Shown here one piece after another: positions 17,608-25,487 of a stretch of DNA of 64,000 nucleotides; the stretch's first letter is position 1; the number at the start of each line of letters is the position of its first letter. Under the pieces are notes generated by a model, which was not told where the DNA came from, did no database searches, and saw only the letters and a list, made by a program, of their open reading frames with translations. A program made the translations under genes and the position numbers. This DNA comes from Phytoactinopolyspora limicola (GTDB taxonomy: Bacteria > Actinomycetota > Actinomycetes > Jiangellales > Jiangellaceae): contig NZ_JAAOEN010000010.1 of NCBI RefSeq assembly GCF_011320225.1, forward strand, positions 62,001 to 126,000, given 5' to 3'.

Positions 17608-17691
17608 GTGACCTCCGTGACTAACCACCTGACCCAGGAGATCGCCCGTCCCAGGCCGGCCACCGCCGGTGATGTCGAGGAGGCACCCGCC

Positions 17692-18534
17692 GTGCAGCAC
17701 ACCGAGATCTCGGTTCGGCCGGACGAGTTCCGGCAGCGCGGACCCGTCGAGCACAAAGAGAAGACGTTCGAGCTCAACAACGTCTCGGTGTCCTACGGCA
17801 AAGCGCGCGCCGTCAACGACGTCACCATGGATATCTTTCACCAGAACATCACCGCGCTGATCGGCCCGTCGGGCTGCGGCAAGAGCACCCTCCTGCGCTC
17901 GCTGAACCGGATGAACGACCTCATCCCCAGCGCCCGCGTCGACGGGCAGTTGCTCTATCACGGTGCCGACATCTACGGCCCCAAGGTTGACCCGGTCCAG
18001 GTACGCAAGGTGATCGGGATGGTTTTCCAGAAACCCAACCCGTTCCCCAAGTCGATCTACGACAACGTCGCCTTCGGCCCCCGTACCACCGGCATCAAGG
18101 GTGATATGGACGAGATCGTCGAGAAGGCGCTGACCCGGGCCGGGTTGTGGGACGAGGTGAAGGACCGCCTGGATGACAACGCGTACGGCATGTCCGGTGG
18201 GCAACAGCAGCGGCTGTGCATCGCCCGGTGCATCGCCGTCGAACCGGACGTGATCCTGATGGACGAGCCGTGCTCCGCGCTCGACCCGATCTCGACCGGC
18301 CGGATCGAAGACCTGATGCTCGAGCTGAAAGAGCGCTATTCGATCGTCATCGTCACCCACAACATGCAGCAGGCCGCCCGCGTATCGGACATGACCGCGT
18401 TCCTCATGGTGGAGCTGACCGCCGACGAGAAGAGTCGGTGGGGTGAGCTGATCGAATACGACGACACCACGAAGATCTTCACCAACCCCGGCGACAGCCG
18501 CACCGAGGACTACATCAGCGGCAAGGTCGGCTGA
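17692..18534 (+). CDS. pstB: Phosphate ABC transporter ATPase PstB
   Basis: 280 residues from the GTG at 17692, which has GAGGAGG eight bases upstream. GTG codons at 17608 and 17617, right after pstA, would add about 28 residues with no conserved sequence. Walker [10 protein letters not shown] is near residue 58, the signature [15 protein letters not shown] near 168 and Walker [14 protein letters not shown] follows. [13 protein letters not shown] after Walker A is specific to PstB. It powers phosphate import at the inner face of the membrane. Confidence 0.93.
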   Translation: MQHTEISVRPDEFRQRGPVEHKEKTFELNNVSVSYGKARAVNDVTMDIFHQNITALIGPSGCGKSTLLRSLNRMNDLIPSARVDGQLLYHGADIYGPKVDPVQVRKVIGMVFQKPNPFPKSIYDNVAFGPRTTGIKGDMDEIVEKALTRAGLWDEVKDRLDDNAYGMSGGQQQRLCIARCIAVEPDVILMDEPCSALDPISTGRIEDLMLELKERYSIVIVTHNMQQAARVSDMTAFLMVELTADEKSRWGELIEYDDTTKIFTNPGDSRTEDYISGKVG

Positions 18535-18569
18535 TCGCGACATTGCCTCACCCGAGGTGGGCGCAGCGG

Positions 18570-20039
18570 TCAGGTGCGGCTGCCTTTGGCGCGTTCGCGG
18601 ACCCGTCGCTGCCAGCGGTCCATACGAATGCGCAAGGGGCTGGCCAGAAACTCCCCGAGTGTCACCCCGGCGGCGAGGGCGAGGCCTACCCCGAGGGCGC
18701 CGAACAGCAGGCTGGCACCGGCGAGTAGATCGTCGGCGTCGACCATGGTGAACATCGACTGGTAGATCAGCAACCCGGGCAGCAGCGGCGTGATGCCACA
18801 GACCGCGATCGGCAGGGCCGGCGCCCCCAACCGTTCGGCGACTCCGGCGGCGAGCACACCGACCACGAGCGCCGCCACGAACGACGAACCCGCCGGACCC
18901 AGCCCTGCGTCTCCGACGAGCAGGAACACACCGGCCGACACCACACCTACCCCGCCGGCGACCGCTACCGTGCGCAGCCTGCTATACGAGGCCAGCCCCC
19001 ACGCGGCGGCGATCACCCCACCCGCGAGCAGCTGCACCGCGAACGGCGTACTCAGCGTCGAGTGATCGGTGATGTGCAGCGGTACACCTATACGCTGGCC
19101 GATGTCGAGCACGAAGCCGACACCGACGACGATCCCGATGGTGTAGATGACCACCTCGAAAGAGCGAGCTGCCGCGGTGAGCGGGAAACCGGAAATAGCG
19201 TCTTCGGCGGCTCCGACGAGAGAGAGCCCGGCCAGCAGCACGACGATTCCGGCCGCCACCACCAACGACGGGGTGATGAGCTGGGGTGACCAGTCGAACG
19301 TGGTGCGGCCCCAGTTCAGAAACAGCGCTACCAGAGTGGCGAATCCGGCGCCGATGGCCTGCTGGAACATATAGGGCAGGCCGTTGTGCCGCAACACCCG
19401 CAACATGCGGTCGATGGTCATGGTGGTGGCCGCGGCGATCAGGGCAGCTAGCCACGAGCCGTTCAGCAGGATCGCGACACCAGCGGCCATGAAGCCGAGC
19501 GCCAGCGTGACCACCCACCGGCGATACGGATGTGGAGACTTGCGGATCTCGTCGAGCCGGTCATGGGCCTCATCCAGGCTGAGATCGCCCCGGTTCACCG
19601 CGTCGACCATGTCCAGCAGGTCGGCGAGCCGGCTGTAGTCGGCGGTACGCCGCTCGATGACCCGCACTTTGGTGATGGGATCGTCATCCCGGTCGATGGA
19701 CGCGGTGATGGAGACGAACGTGATGTCGACCTGGCATGCGGTGACGCCGAACCCGGCGGCGAGCCGGAGGAGGGCGGCGGTGGTGTCCGCCACCGGGGCG
19801 CCGGTGATGATCAAGGCTTCCCCGGTGCGCAGCACGAGGTCGAGTACGGAACGTTCGACCTCCGCGGCCAGCCCGCTTTTCGGGCGCGGAAGCGCGATCG
19901 GCAGCGTGGGCGGCTGGGAATCGGTGAATGCTCGTTTGGCGCGGTCGCGAAGCGGCCTGTCGAGGCGATCGACAGGCCGGCGTTTCGGAGCCCGGCCCGG
20001 CGGCGGCCCGGCCGGTGGATCGGTCTTGCTCACATCCAC
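18570..20039 (-). CDS. Threonine/serine exporter family protein (ThrE-like)
   Basis: 489 residues. A basic cytoplasmic N-terminus is followed by a soluble domain (VLDLVLRTGEALIITGAPVADTTAALLRLAAGFGV) and about ten hydrophobic helices, the arrangement of Corynebacterium ThrE (two fused domains of the ThrE/YjjPB family). It would export threonine, serine or small peptides. The GTG at 20039 or the GTG two codons later may be the start; no Shine-Dalgarno is seen and CATACT lies just upstream, so the mRNA may be leaderless. It converges with pstB across 35 bases. Confidence 0.85.
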   Translation of the reverse strand: MDVSKTDPPAGPPPGRAPKRRPVDRLDRPLRDRAKRAFTDSQPPTLPIALPRPKSGLAAEVERSVLDLVLRTGEALIITGAPVADTTAALLRLAAGFGVTACQVDITFVSITASIDRDDDPITKVRVIERRTADYSRLADLLDMVDAVNRGDLSLDEAHDRLDEIRKSPHPYRRWVVTLALGFMAAGVAILLNGSWLAALIAAATTMTIDRMLRVLRHNGLPYMFQQAIGAGFATLVALFLNWGRTTFDWSPQLITPSLVVAAGIVVLLAGLSLVGAAEDAISGFPLTAAARSFEVVIYTIGIVVGVGFVLDIGQRIGVPLHITDHSTLSTPFAVQLLAGGVIAAAWGLASYSRLRTVAVAGGVGVVSAGVFLLVGDAGLGPAGSSFVAALVVGVLAAGVAERLGAPALPIAVCGITPLLPGLLIYQSMFTMVDADDLLAGASLLFGALGVGLALAAGVTLGEFLASPLRIRMDRWQRRVRERAKGSRT

Positions 20040-20161
20040 ACAGTATGTGTTTTGGGTGGCCGCCGCCCAGCACCGCCGGTAGACAAGATCGTCGATGACC
20101 TGGGGGTATGTCGACCCTCACCAACCGGATGCCGGGTCTGTGAGCAGACGTTGACACCTGC

Positions 20162-20190
20162 GCGTCACATTGGCGACTGCGATGTAACGC
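20162..20190. promoter_or_regulatory. Dyad upstream of narK, possible nitrogen-regulator site
   Basis: GCGTCACAT (20162-20170) and ATGTAACGC (20182-20190) form an inverted repeat with one mismatch and an 11-base spacer. It lies about 50 bases before the narK start in a 200-base gap between divergent genes. It contains GTCAC and GTAAC, which resemble GlnR half-sites (GTNAC), but the spacing does not fit the published GlnR a/b-box layout well. Confidence 0.4.
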
Positions 20191-20240
20191 CGTGTTTCTA
20201 GTGTCGCCGAGGTAATGACGTCGAGATCGCGGAGGCGACG

Positions 20241-21680
20241 ATGACGCAGACCCTCGTCCGTGAACACCTTCCCCCCACGCGGCACCGAGGCGCCTGGATC
20301 GATCACTGGGAGCCCGAGGATCCAGAGTTCTGGGAGCACACCGGCAAGAAGGTCGCCCGCCGCAATCTCATCTTCTCCGTCTTCGCCGAGAACATCGCGT
20401 TCTCGGTCTGGCTGCTATGGAGTATCTCGGCGGCGCTTCTCGTCGCACACTACAACTTTGGGTTCAGCGCGTCGCAGCTGTTCTTCCTCGTCGCCGTTCC
20501 TAACTTCGTCGGTTCCGTGCTTCGTGTGCCGTACACGTTCGCGGTCCCGAAATTCGGTGGGCGGAACTGGACGGTGATCAGCGGCCTACTCCTGCTGGTC
20601 CCGACGCTGCTGCTCGTCGTCGCCGTCAACAACCCGTCCACGCCGTACTGGGCGTTCCTGCTGATCGCCGCGACCGCGGGCGTCGGTGGCGGCAACTTCG
20701 CGTCGAGCATGACCAACATCAGCTTCTTCTACCCAGACCGCAAGAAGGGGTTGGTGCTCGGCCTGAACGCCGCTGGCGGAAACATCGGGGTCAGCATCAT
20801 CCAGCTCGGCCTGCCCGTCATCGTTGGTGCTGGTGGTCTGTTTGGGCTGGTGGCCGCCAGTTCCGGTGGTGTGGATCTGGGCCGGGCCGGATACGTGTGG
20901 GCCGCCCTCGCTCTGGTGTCGGCCGGGTGCGCGTGGTTGTTCATGAACAACCTGACGGTCTCCCTGGCCAGGTTCAGCGACCAGATCACCGTGGTACGGC
21001 ACAAGCACACGTGGGTGATGTCCTGGCTCTACATCGGGACCTTCGGTTCGTTCATCGGATACTCGGCGGCGTTTCCGTTGCTGATCGGCTTGCAGTTTCC
21101 GGAGGTGAGTATCGCCAATTTCGCCTTTCTCGGGGCATTGATCGGTTCGGTGGCCCGACCGTTCGGTGGCTGGCTCGCGGACCGCCTCGGTGGGGCCCGG
21201 GTAACGTTCTGGAACTTCCTTGGGATGGCGGCCGGAACCGTGGCAGTGATCATCGCGGTGAACCGGGAGTCCTGGCCGTTGTTCCTGGGTGCATTTCTGG
21301 GTGTCTTCGTGACCACCGGGATCGGCAACGGCTCGACCTACCGGATGATCCCGATGATCTTCCAGAAACACGCCCTGCTAGAAACACCCGGCGCAACCGG
21401 GGCCACCCGTGCCGCGGCACTGGCCCGCGGCCGCACCCGCGCGGCCGCGGTGATTGGGCTCTCCTCAGCGGTCGGCGCGTTTGGTGGATTCCTGATCGTC
21501 TCGACGTTCGGCGTTCTGGGGTTGCTGAACGACGGCGCGGTGCCGGCCAGCGCGATCGCCACGGCGTTTGTGATCTTCCTGGGTTTCTACGCGACGTGTG
21601 TCCTGCTGACCTGGTGGCACTACACCCGTCGCACCTTCATGATCGAGCGCTCGCCGAACCTCTCCACCGTCGACATTTAA
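20241..21680 (+). CDS. narK: Nitrate/nitrite transporter, NarK-like MFS protein
   Basis: 479 residues with twelve expected helices. The region RNLIFSVFAENIAFSVWLLWS is the NarK-type first helix, and the glycine-rich nitrate signature AGVGGGNFASSMTNISFFYP is in helix 5. The ATG follows GGAGGCGACG. NarK-family proteins move nitrate in or nitrite out. Position directly before nasA argues for nitrate uptake for assimilation. Confidence 0.93.
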   Translation: MTQTLVREHLPPTRHRGAWIDHWEPEDPEFWEHTGKKVARRNLIFSVFAENIAFSVWLLWSISAALLVAHYNFGFSASQLFFLVAVPNFVGSVLRVPYTFAVPKFGGRNWTVISGLLLLVPTLLLVVAVNNPSTPYWAFLLIAATAGVGGGNFASSMTNISFFYPDRKKGLVLGLNAAGGNIGVSIIQLGLPVIVGAGGLFGLVAASSGGVDLGRAGYVWAALALVSAGCAWLFMNNLTVSLARFSDQITVVRHKHTWVMSWLYIGTFGSFIGYSAAFPLLIGLQFPEVSIANFAFLGALIGSVARPFGGWLADRLGGARVTFWNFLGMAAGTVAVIIAVNRESWPLFLGAFLGVFVTTGIGNGSTYRMIPMIFQKHALLETPGATGATRAAALARGRTRAAAVIGLSSAVGAFGGFLIVSTFGVLGLLNDGAVPASAIATAFVIFLGFYATCVLLTWWHYTRRTFMIERSPNLSTVDI

Positions 21681-21701
21681 TTCCGCGGCCCGCGCCCCCG
21701 C

Positions 21702-21757
21702 CCATGATCATTGGCTTTAGTCCACCGAATCCGGTGGGAAAAAGCCAATGATCATGG
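21702..21757. repeat. Palindromic repeat A (CCATGATCAT family) between narK and nasA
   Basis: The left arm CCATGATCATTGGCTTT (21702-21718) is repeated exactly as reverse complement at 21741-21757. The 22-base centre contains a second small hairpin (CCACCG-AAT-CCGGTGG). It belongs to the family also found at 37556-37639, 45789-45858 and 51069-51144. Unlike those, it is not joined to a stop codon. It could end or attenuate narK transcription. Confidence 0.9.
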
Positions 21758-21792
21758 GGGAATGGGGGGCTCACCAGGCAGAGGTGATCACC

Positions 21793-23961
21793 GTGCATGG
21801 CATTTATCGCCCCCGAAACACGACCGACGTGGTGGAGAAACCCGCAGCTCACACCATCGCAACCATGGCACCGGTTCGGACACACTGCGCATACTGCGCG
21901 CTCCAGTGTGCGATGACGCTGACGCGGGCCGCCGCCACCCCCAACGGAAGCACGTCACTCCAGGTCAGCCCACTGGACTTCCCCACCAACCGGGGCGGGT
22001 TGTGTCAGAAGGGCTGGACCGCGGCCGACCTGCTCGACTCGCCACACCGGCTCACCACGCCGCTGGTCCGGAACAGCCGGGCGGAACCGTTCGAGCCGGT
22101 CTCGTGGGATACGGCGCTCGACGTCGTCGTTCGAGGCATCCGGTCCATCCAGAGCCAGCACGGCGACGACGCTGTCGCCGTCTTCGGCGGCGGCGGCCTG
22201 ACCAACGAGAAGGCCTATCAGCTCGGTAAGTTCGCCCGCACCGTGCTGCGGACCAAGAACATCGACTACAACGGCCGTTACTGCATGTCCTCGGCCGCAG
22301 CGGCCAGCAACCGGGCCTTCGGCATCGACCGCGGTCTGCCGTTCCCACTGCCCGACCTAGCGCAGACCGGCGCGGTTCTGGTTATGGGCGGGAACATGGC
22401 CGAAACGATGCCGCCGTTCATGCAACACCTGGCCGCGGTCCGGGCGCGCGGCGGTGACGTCGTCGTCGTGGACCCGCGCCGGACCAGCACCGCGGAGCAG
22501 GCAACACTTCACCTGCAACCAAGACCAGGCACTGACCTGGCGCTCGCGCTCGGCCTGTTGCACGTGGCGTTCAGCGACGGGCACCTCGACCGCCCCTACC
22601 TCGCCGAGCGGACCAGGGGTTTCGATGAGGTCTGGCGGATCGCCGCTCAGTGGTGGCCCGGCCGGGTGGAGCGGGAAACCGGGGTCCCCGTGGCCGACCT
22701 GCAGGCGGCAATACGGGCGATAGCCCGCGGCCGGTCCGGCCGGGGCGCGGTGATCCTCACTGCCCGCGGCGTGGAGCAACACAGCAAGGGCACCGACACG
22801 GTGACCGCACTAATCAACCTGAGCCTGGCCCTCGGCTTGCCCGGCCGGCGGCACAGTGGATTCGGCTGCGTCACCGGCCAAGGTAATGGGCAAGGCGGGC
22901 GCGAACACGGCCAGAAAGCCGACCAGCTCCCGGGATACCGGCGCATCGACGATCCGGCGGCACGCGAGCACGTCGCCGCCGTCTGGGGGGTCGACCCGGC
23001 GGACCTGCCCGGACCCGGCCCGTCGGCCTACGAACTGCTGGACAGTCTCGGCACGGCTGGTGGTCCACGCGCCCTGCTGGTCCACGGCTCCAATCTGGTG
23101 GTGTCTTCGCCGCGTGGCGGGCGGGTCAGCGAGCGGTTGGCGAACCTGGACTTGCTGGTGGTGTGCGACCCGTTCCTCTCCGAAACCGCCGCCCAGGCCG
23201 ACGTCGTTCTCCCGGTCACCCAATGGGCGGAGGAAGACGGCACCATGACCAACCTGGAAGGCCGGGTGATCCGCCGCCGGCGGGCCACCGACCCGCCGGA
23301 GGGCGTACGCAGCGAATTGGACGTGCTCACCGACGTCGCGGAACGGCTCGGCCACCACGGCCGGTTCTCCGCCGAACCGCAGATGGTCTTCGATGAGCTG
23401 CGCCGGGCCAGTGCGGGTGGCGTCGCCGACTACGCGGGCATCACGTGGGAGCGCATCGACCGTGAAGGCGGCGTGTTCTGGCCCTGCCCGTCCGAAGACG
23501 TGCCGGGAACGGCGCGGTTGTTCGCCGACGGATTCCCGACGCCGGACGGCCGGGCCGCCATGGTAGCCGTGGACCACCGGCCCGTCGTCGAAGACGTGGA
23601 CCCTGAGTACCCCGTGTATCTCACCACCGGCCGGAACCTGCAGCACTACCAGAGCGGCACCCAGACCGGCCGGGTACCAGCGTTGGCGGCCGCACTGGGT
23701 GAACCGTACGTGGAGATCCACCCGGATCTGGCCGCCCGCCACGACCTGGACGACGGCGTGCGGGTGCGGGTAGTGAGCCGGCGCGGTGCGGCGGTGGGTC
23801 GCGTCCGGCTGGTGACGTCGATCCGGTGGGACACGGTGTTCATGCCGTTCCACTGGGGCGGCGAGCAGGCGGTGAACCAGGTGACGAACCCGGCGCTTGA
23901 TCCGGTGTCGCGGATGCCGGAGTTCAAAGTCTGCGCGGTACGGCTGGAGCCGGTCAGATGA
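21793..23961 (+). CDS. nasA: Assimilatory nitrate reductase catalytic subunit (molybdopterin oxidoreductase)
   Basis: 722 residues from the GTG at 21793, which has GAGGTGATC upstream. A longer in-frame start would begin inside palindrome A and is less likely. The N-terminus holds a 4Fe-4S site, CAYCALQC plus GLCQKGW (residues 31-80), followed by the molybdopterin-guanine-dinucleotide domains (GRYCMSSAAAASNRAFG, CVTGQGNGQGGREHGQKADQ) and a C-terminal dinucleotide-binding barrel. It reduces nitrate to nitrite in the cytoplasm, with electrons from the overlapping downstream flavoprotein. Confidence 0.93.
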   Translation: MHGIYRPRNTTDVVEKPAAHTIATMAPVRTHCAYCALQCAMTLTRAAATPNGSTSLQVSPLDFPTNRGGLCQKGWTAADLLDSPHRLTTPLVRNSRAEPFEPVSWDTALDVVVRGIRSIQSQHGDDAVAVFGGGGLTNEKAYQLGKFARTVLRTKNIDYNGRYCMSSAAAASNRAFGIDRGLPFPLPDLAQTGAVLVMGGNMAETMPPFMQHLAAVRARGGDVVVVDPRRTSTAEQATLHLQPRPGTDLALALGLLHVAFSDGHLDRPYLAERTRGFDEVWRIAAQWWPGRVERETGVPVADLQAAIRAIARGRSGRGAVILTARGVEQHSKGTDTVTALINLSLALGLPGRRHSGFGCVTGQGNGQGGREHGQKADQLPGYRRIDDPAAREHVAAVWGVDPADLPGPGPSAYELLDSLGTAGGPRALLVHGSNLVVSSPRGGRVSERLANLDLLVVCDPFLSETAAQADVVLPVTQWAEEDGTMTNLEGRVIRRRRATDPPEGVRSELDVLTDVAERLGHHGRFSAEPQMVFDELRRASAGGVADYAGITWERIDREGGVFWPCPSEDVPGTARLFADGFPTPDGRAAMVAVDHRPVVEDVDPEYPVYLTTGRNLQHYQSGTQTGRVPALAAALGEPYVEIHPDLAARHDLDDGVRVRVVSRRGAAVGRVRLVTSIRWDTVFMPFHWGGEQAVNQVTNPALDPVSRMPEFKVCAVRLEPVR

Positions 23962-23978
23962 CGATCAAGGAGGCACCT

Positions 23979-25487
23979 GTGACGCGAGTGGTGATCGTGG
24001 GCAACGGCATGGCCGGTAGCCGGCTGGTGCAGGAGCTGCGGGCACGTGACCCGCAGCGGCATCTGCACATCACCGTCATTGGCGCTGAACCCGACCCGGC
24101 CTACAACCGGATTCTGTTGTCGTCGGTCCTGGCCGGGTCGCTCACCGCCGCGGACGTGGAGATGGTGTCGCCGTCCTGGTATGCCTCCGAAGGGGTCGAC
24201 CTTCGCCTCGGGGTAGCCGTAGAACACGTCGACCGGGTTCGGCAGCGGGTGTTGACCACCGCAGGTGAACACATCGGCTACGACCGGCTGGTCCTGGCCA
24301 CGGGAAGCCGGGCCTGGGTACCACCCATCGAGGGGCTGGTGGACGAACTCGGCGGCGGGGGACTAGGACCGGACGTCGCGGTATTCCGGACGTTGCGAGA
24401 CTGCCGCGACATCCTGGGCCGGCTGTCCGGAGTGCGCCGGGCGGTGGTGTTGGGCGGCGGGCTGCTTGGTGTTGAGGCGGCGCGCGGTCTGGCCGGCCGT
24501 GGCATCGAGGTCGAGATCGTGCACCCGCTGGACCGGTTGATGGAGCGGCAACTCGACAAGGAAGCCAGCCAGGTGCTGATGAGCACCCTGCGTCCGTTGG
24601 GGGTGCGGGTCCGCCTGGGCGCTCACGCACGAGCGTACGACGAGGTCGCCGGGCAACGCGTGCTGGTGCTGGACGACGGGGTGCGGGTGGCCGCTGACGT
24701 GCTGGTGGTGGCCTGTGGTGTGCGTCCCGACGTGGGCCTGGCCCGGGAGGCGAAGCTGGCGGTGGAGCAGGCGATCGTCGTCGACGATCAGCTCGCGTCC
24801 GTCTCCGACCCGCGGATCCACGCGATCGGTGAGTGCGCCCAGCATGCCGGGAAGGTGTATGGCCTGGTCGCTCCCGCGTGGGAGCAGGCGGTGGTGCTGG
24901 CCGAGGTGATCACCGGCGGGAAGACGGCCTACCGCGGTTCACCCGTGGTGACCCGGCTGAAGGCCGCCGATGTGGACCTGGCGGCCATGGGTGAGGTGAA
25001 CGCCGACGCTGATGGCGCACGCGGCGTCGAGGTGCTGCGGTTCGCGGACCCAGCACGTGGGCGGTACCAGAAGATCGTGATCCGGAACAACCGCGTAGCG
25101 GGAGCGATCATGCTGGGCGGTGCCGAGACGGTGGGGACGGTCACCGAGTTGTTCGACCGCTCGGGACCAGTGCCCGCCGACCCGCGGTCGCTGATCTTCC
25201 CGGTGGCCGGTACACCCGCGACGGCCGATCCAGCCCGGATGAGCGACGACGAATTGGTCTGCCGATGCAACACGGTCAGTGCTGGGAACATCCGGCAGGT
25301 GTGCGCCGACGGCGCTGGGACGGTGGCCGACGTGGCACTGTGCACCCGCGCGACAACTGGCTGCGGCGGTTGCCGGGACGTGGTGTCGGCTCTGGTTGAC
25401 GCTGCGTCCTGCACCCCGAGCCCCCCACGCCACGGCGCGCAGGACGCAAGACGACGGGCGGCGGCGCGAGTGGAGGTTCCAGCATGA
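23979..25487 (+). CDS. FAD-dependent reductase with C-terminal BFD-like 2Fe-2S domain (NasB-like)
   Basis: 502 residues from the GTG at 23979, which has AAGGAGG five bases upstream; an ATG overlapping the nasA stop seven codons earlier is the alternative. It has an FAD fold VVIVGNGMAGSRLVQEL, an NAD-binding fold AVVLGGGLLGVEAARGL near 160, and a BFD-like 2Fe-2S domain with CRCNTVSAGNI (near 427) and CGGC. The architecture matches the N-terminal half of NirB and NasB electron-transfer subunits. It likely passes NAD(P)H electrons to NasA. The last 30 residues after the BFD domain are foreign and contain palindromic element 25404-25447. Confidence 0.85.
   Translation: MTRVVIVGNGMAGSRLVQELRARDPQRHLHITVIGAEPDPAYNRILLSSVLAGSLTAADVEMVSPSWYASEGVDLRLGVAVEHVDRVRQRVLTTAGEHIGYDRLVLATGSRAWVPPIEGLVDELGGGGLGPDVAVFRTLRDCRDILGRLSGVRRAVVLGGGLLGVEAARGLAGRGIEVEIVHPLDRLMERQLDKEASQVLMSTLRPLGVRVRLGAHARAYDEVAGQRVLVLDDGVRVAADVLVVACGVRPDVGLAREAKLAVEQAIVVDDQLASVSDPRIHAIGECAQHAGKVYGLVAPAWEQAVVLAEVITGGKTAYRGSPVVTRLKAADVDLAAMGEVNADADGARGVEVLRFADPARGRYQKIVIRNNRVAGAIMLGGAETVGTVTELFDRSGPVPADPRSLIFPVAGTPATADPARMSDDELVCRCNTVSAGNIRQVCADGAGTVADVALCTRATTGCGGCRDVVSALVDAASCTPSPPRHGAQDARRRAAARVEVPA
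25404..25447. repeat. Palindromic element in the 3-prime coding end of the nasB-like gene
   Basis: GCGTCCTGC (25404-25412) and GCAGGACGC (25439-25447) form a perfect 9-bp stem with a 26-base loop. The same arms recur inside nirD and at the end of the hemD-like gene, all in one operon. Here it encodes ASCTPSPPRHGAQDA after the last conserved domain. The loop sequence differs from the other copies. Confidence 0.7.

Noticed and set aside
21711-21760. nasA start inside palindrome A (ATG at 21748)
   Set aside because: GTG at 21793 has a proper GAGGTG site and fits the usual distance to the first cluster cysteine; the earlier ATG is part of the repeat.
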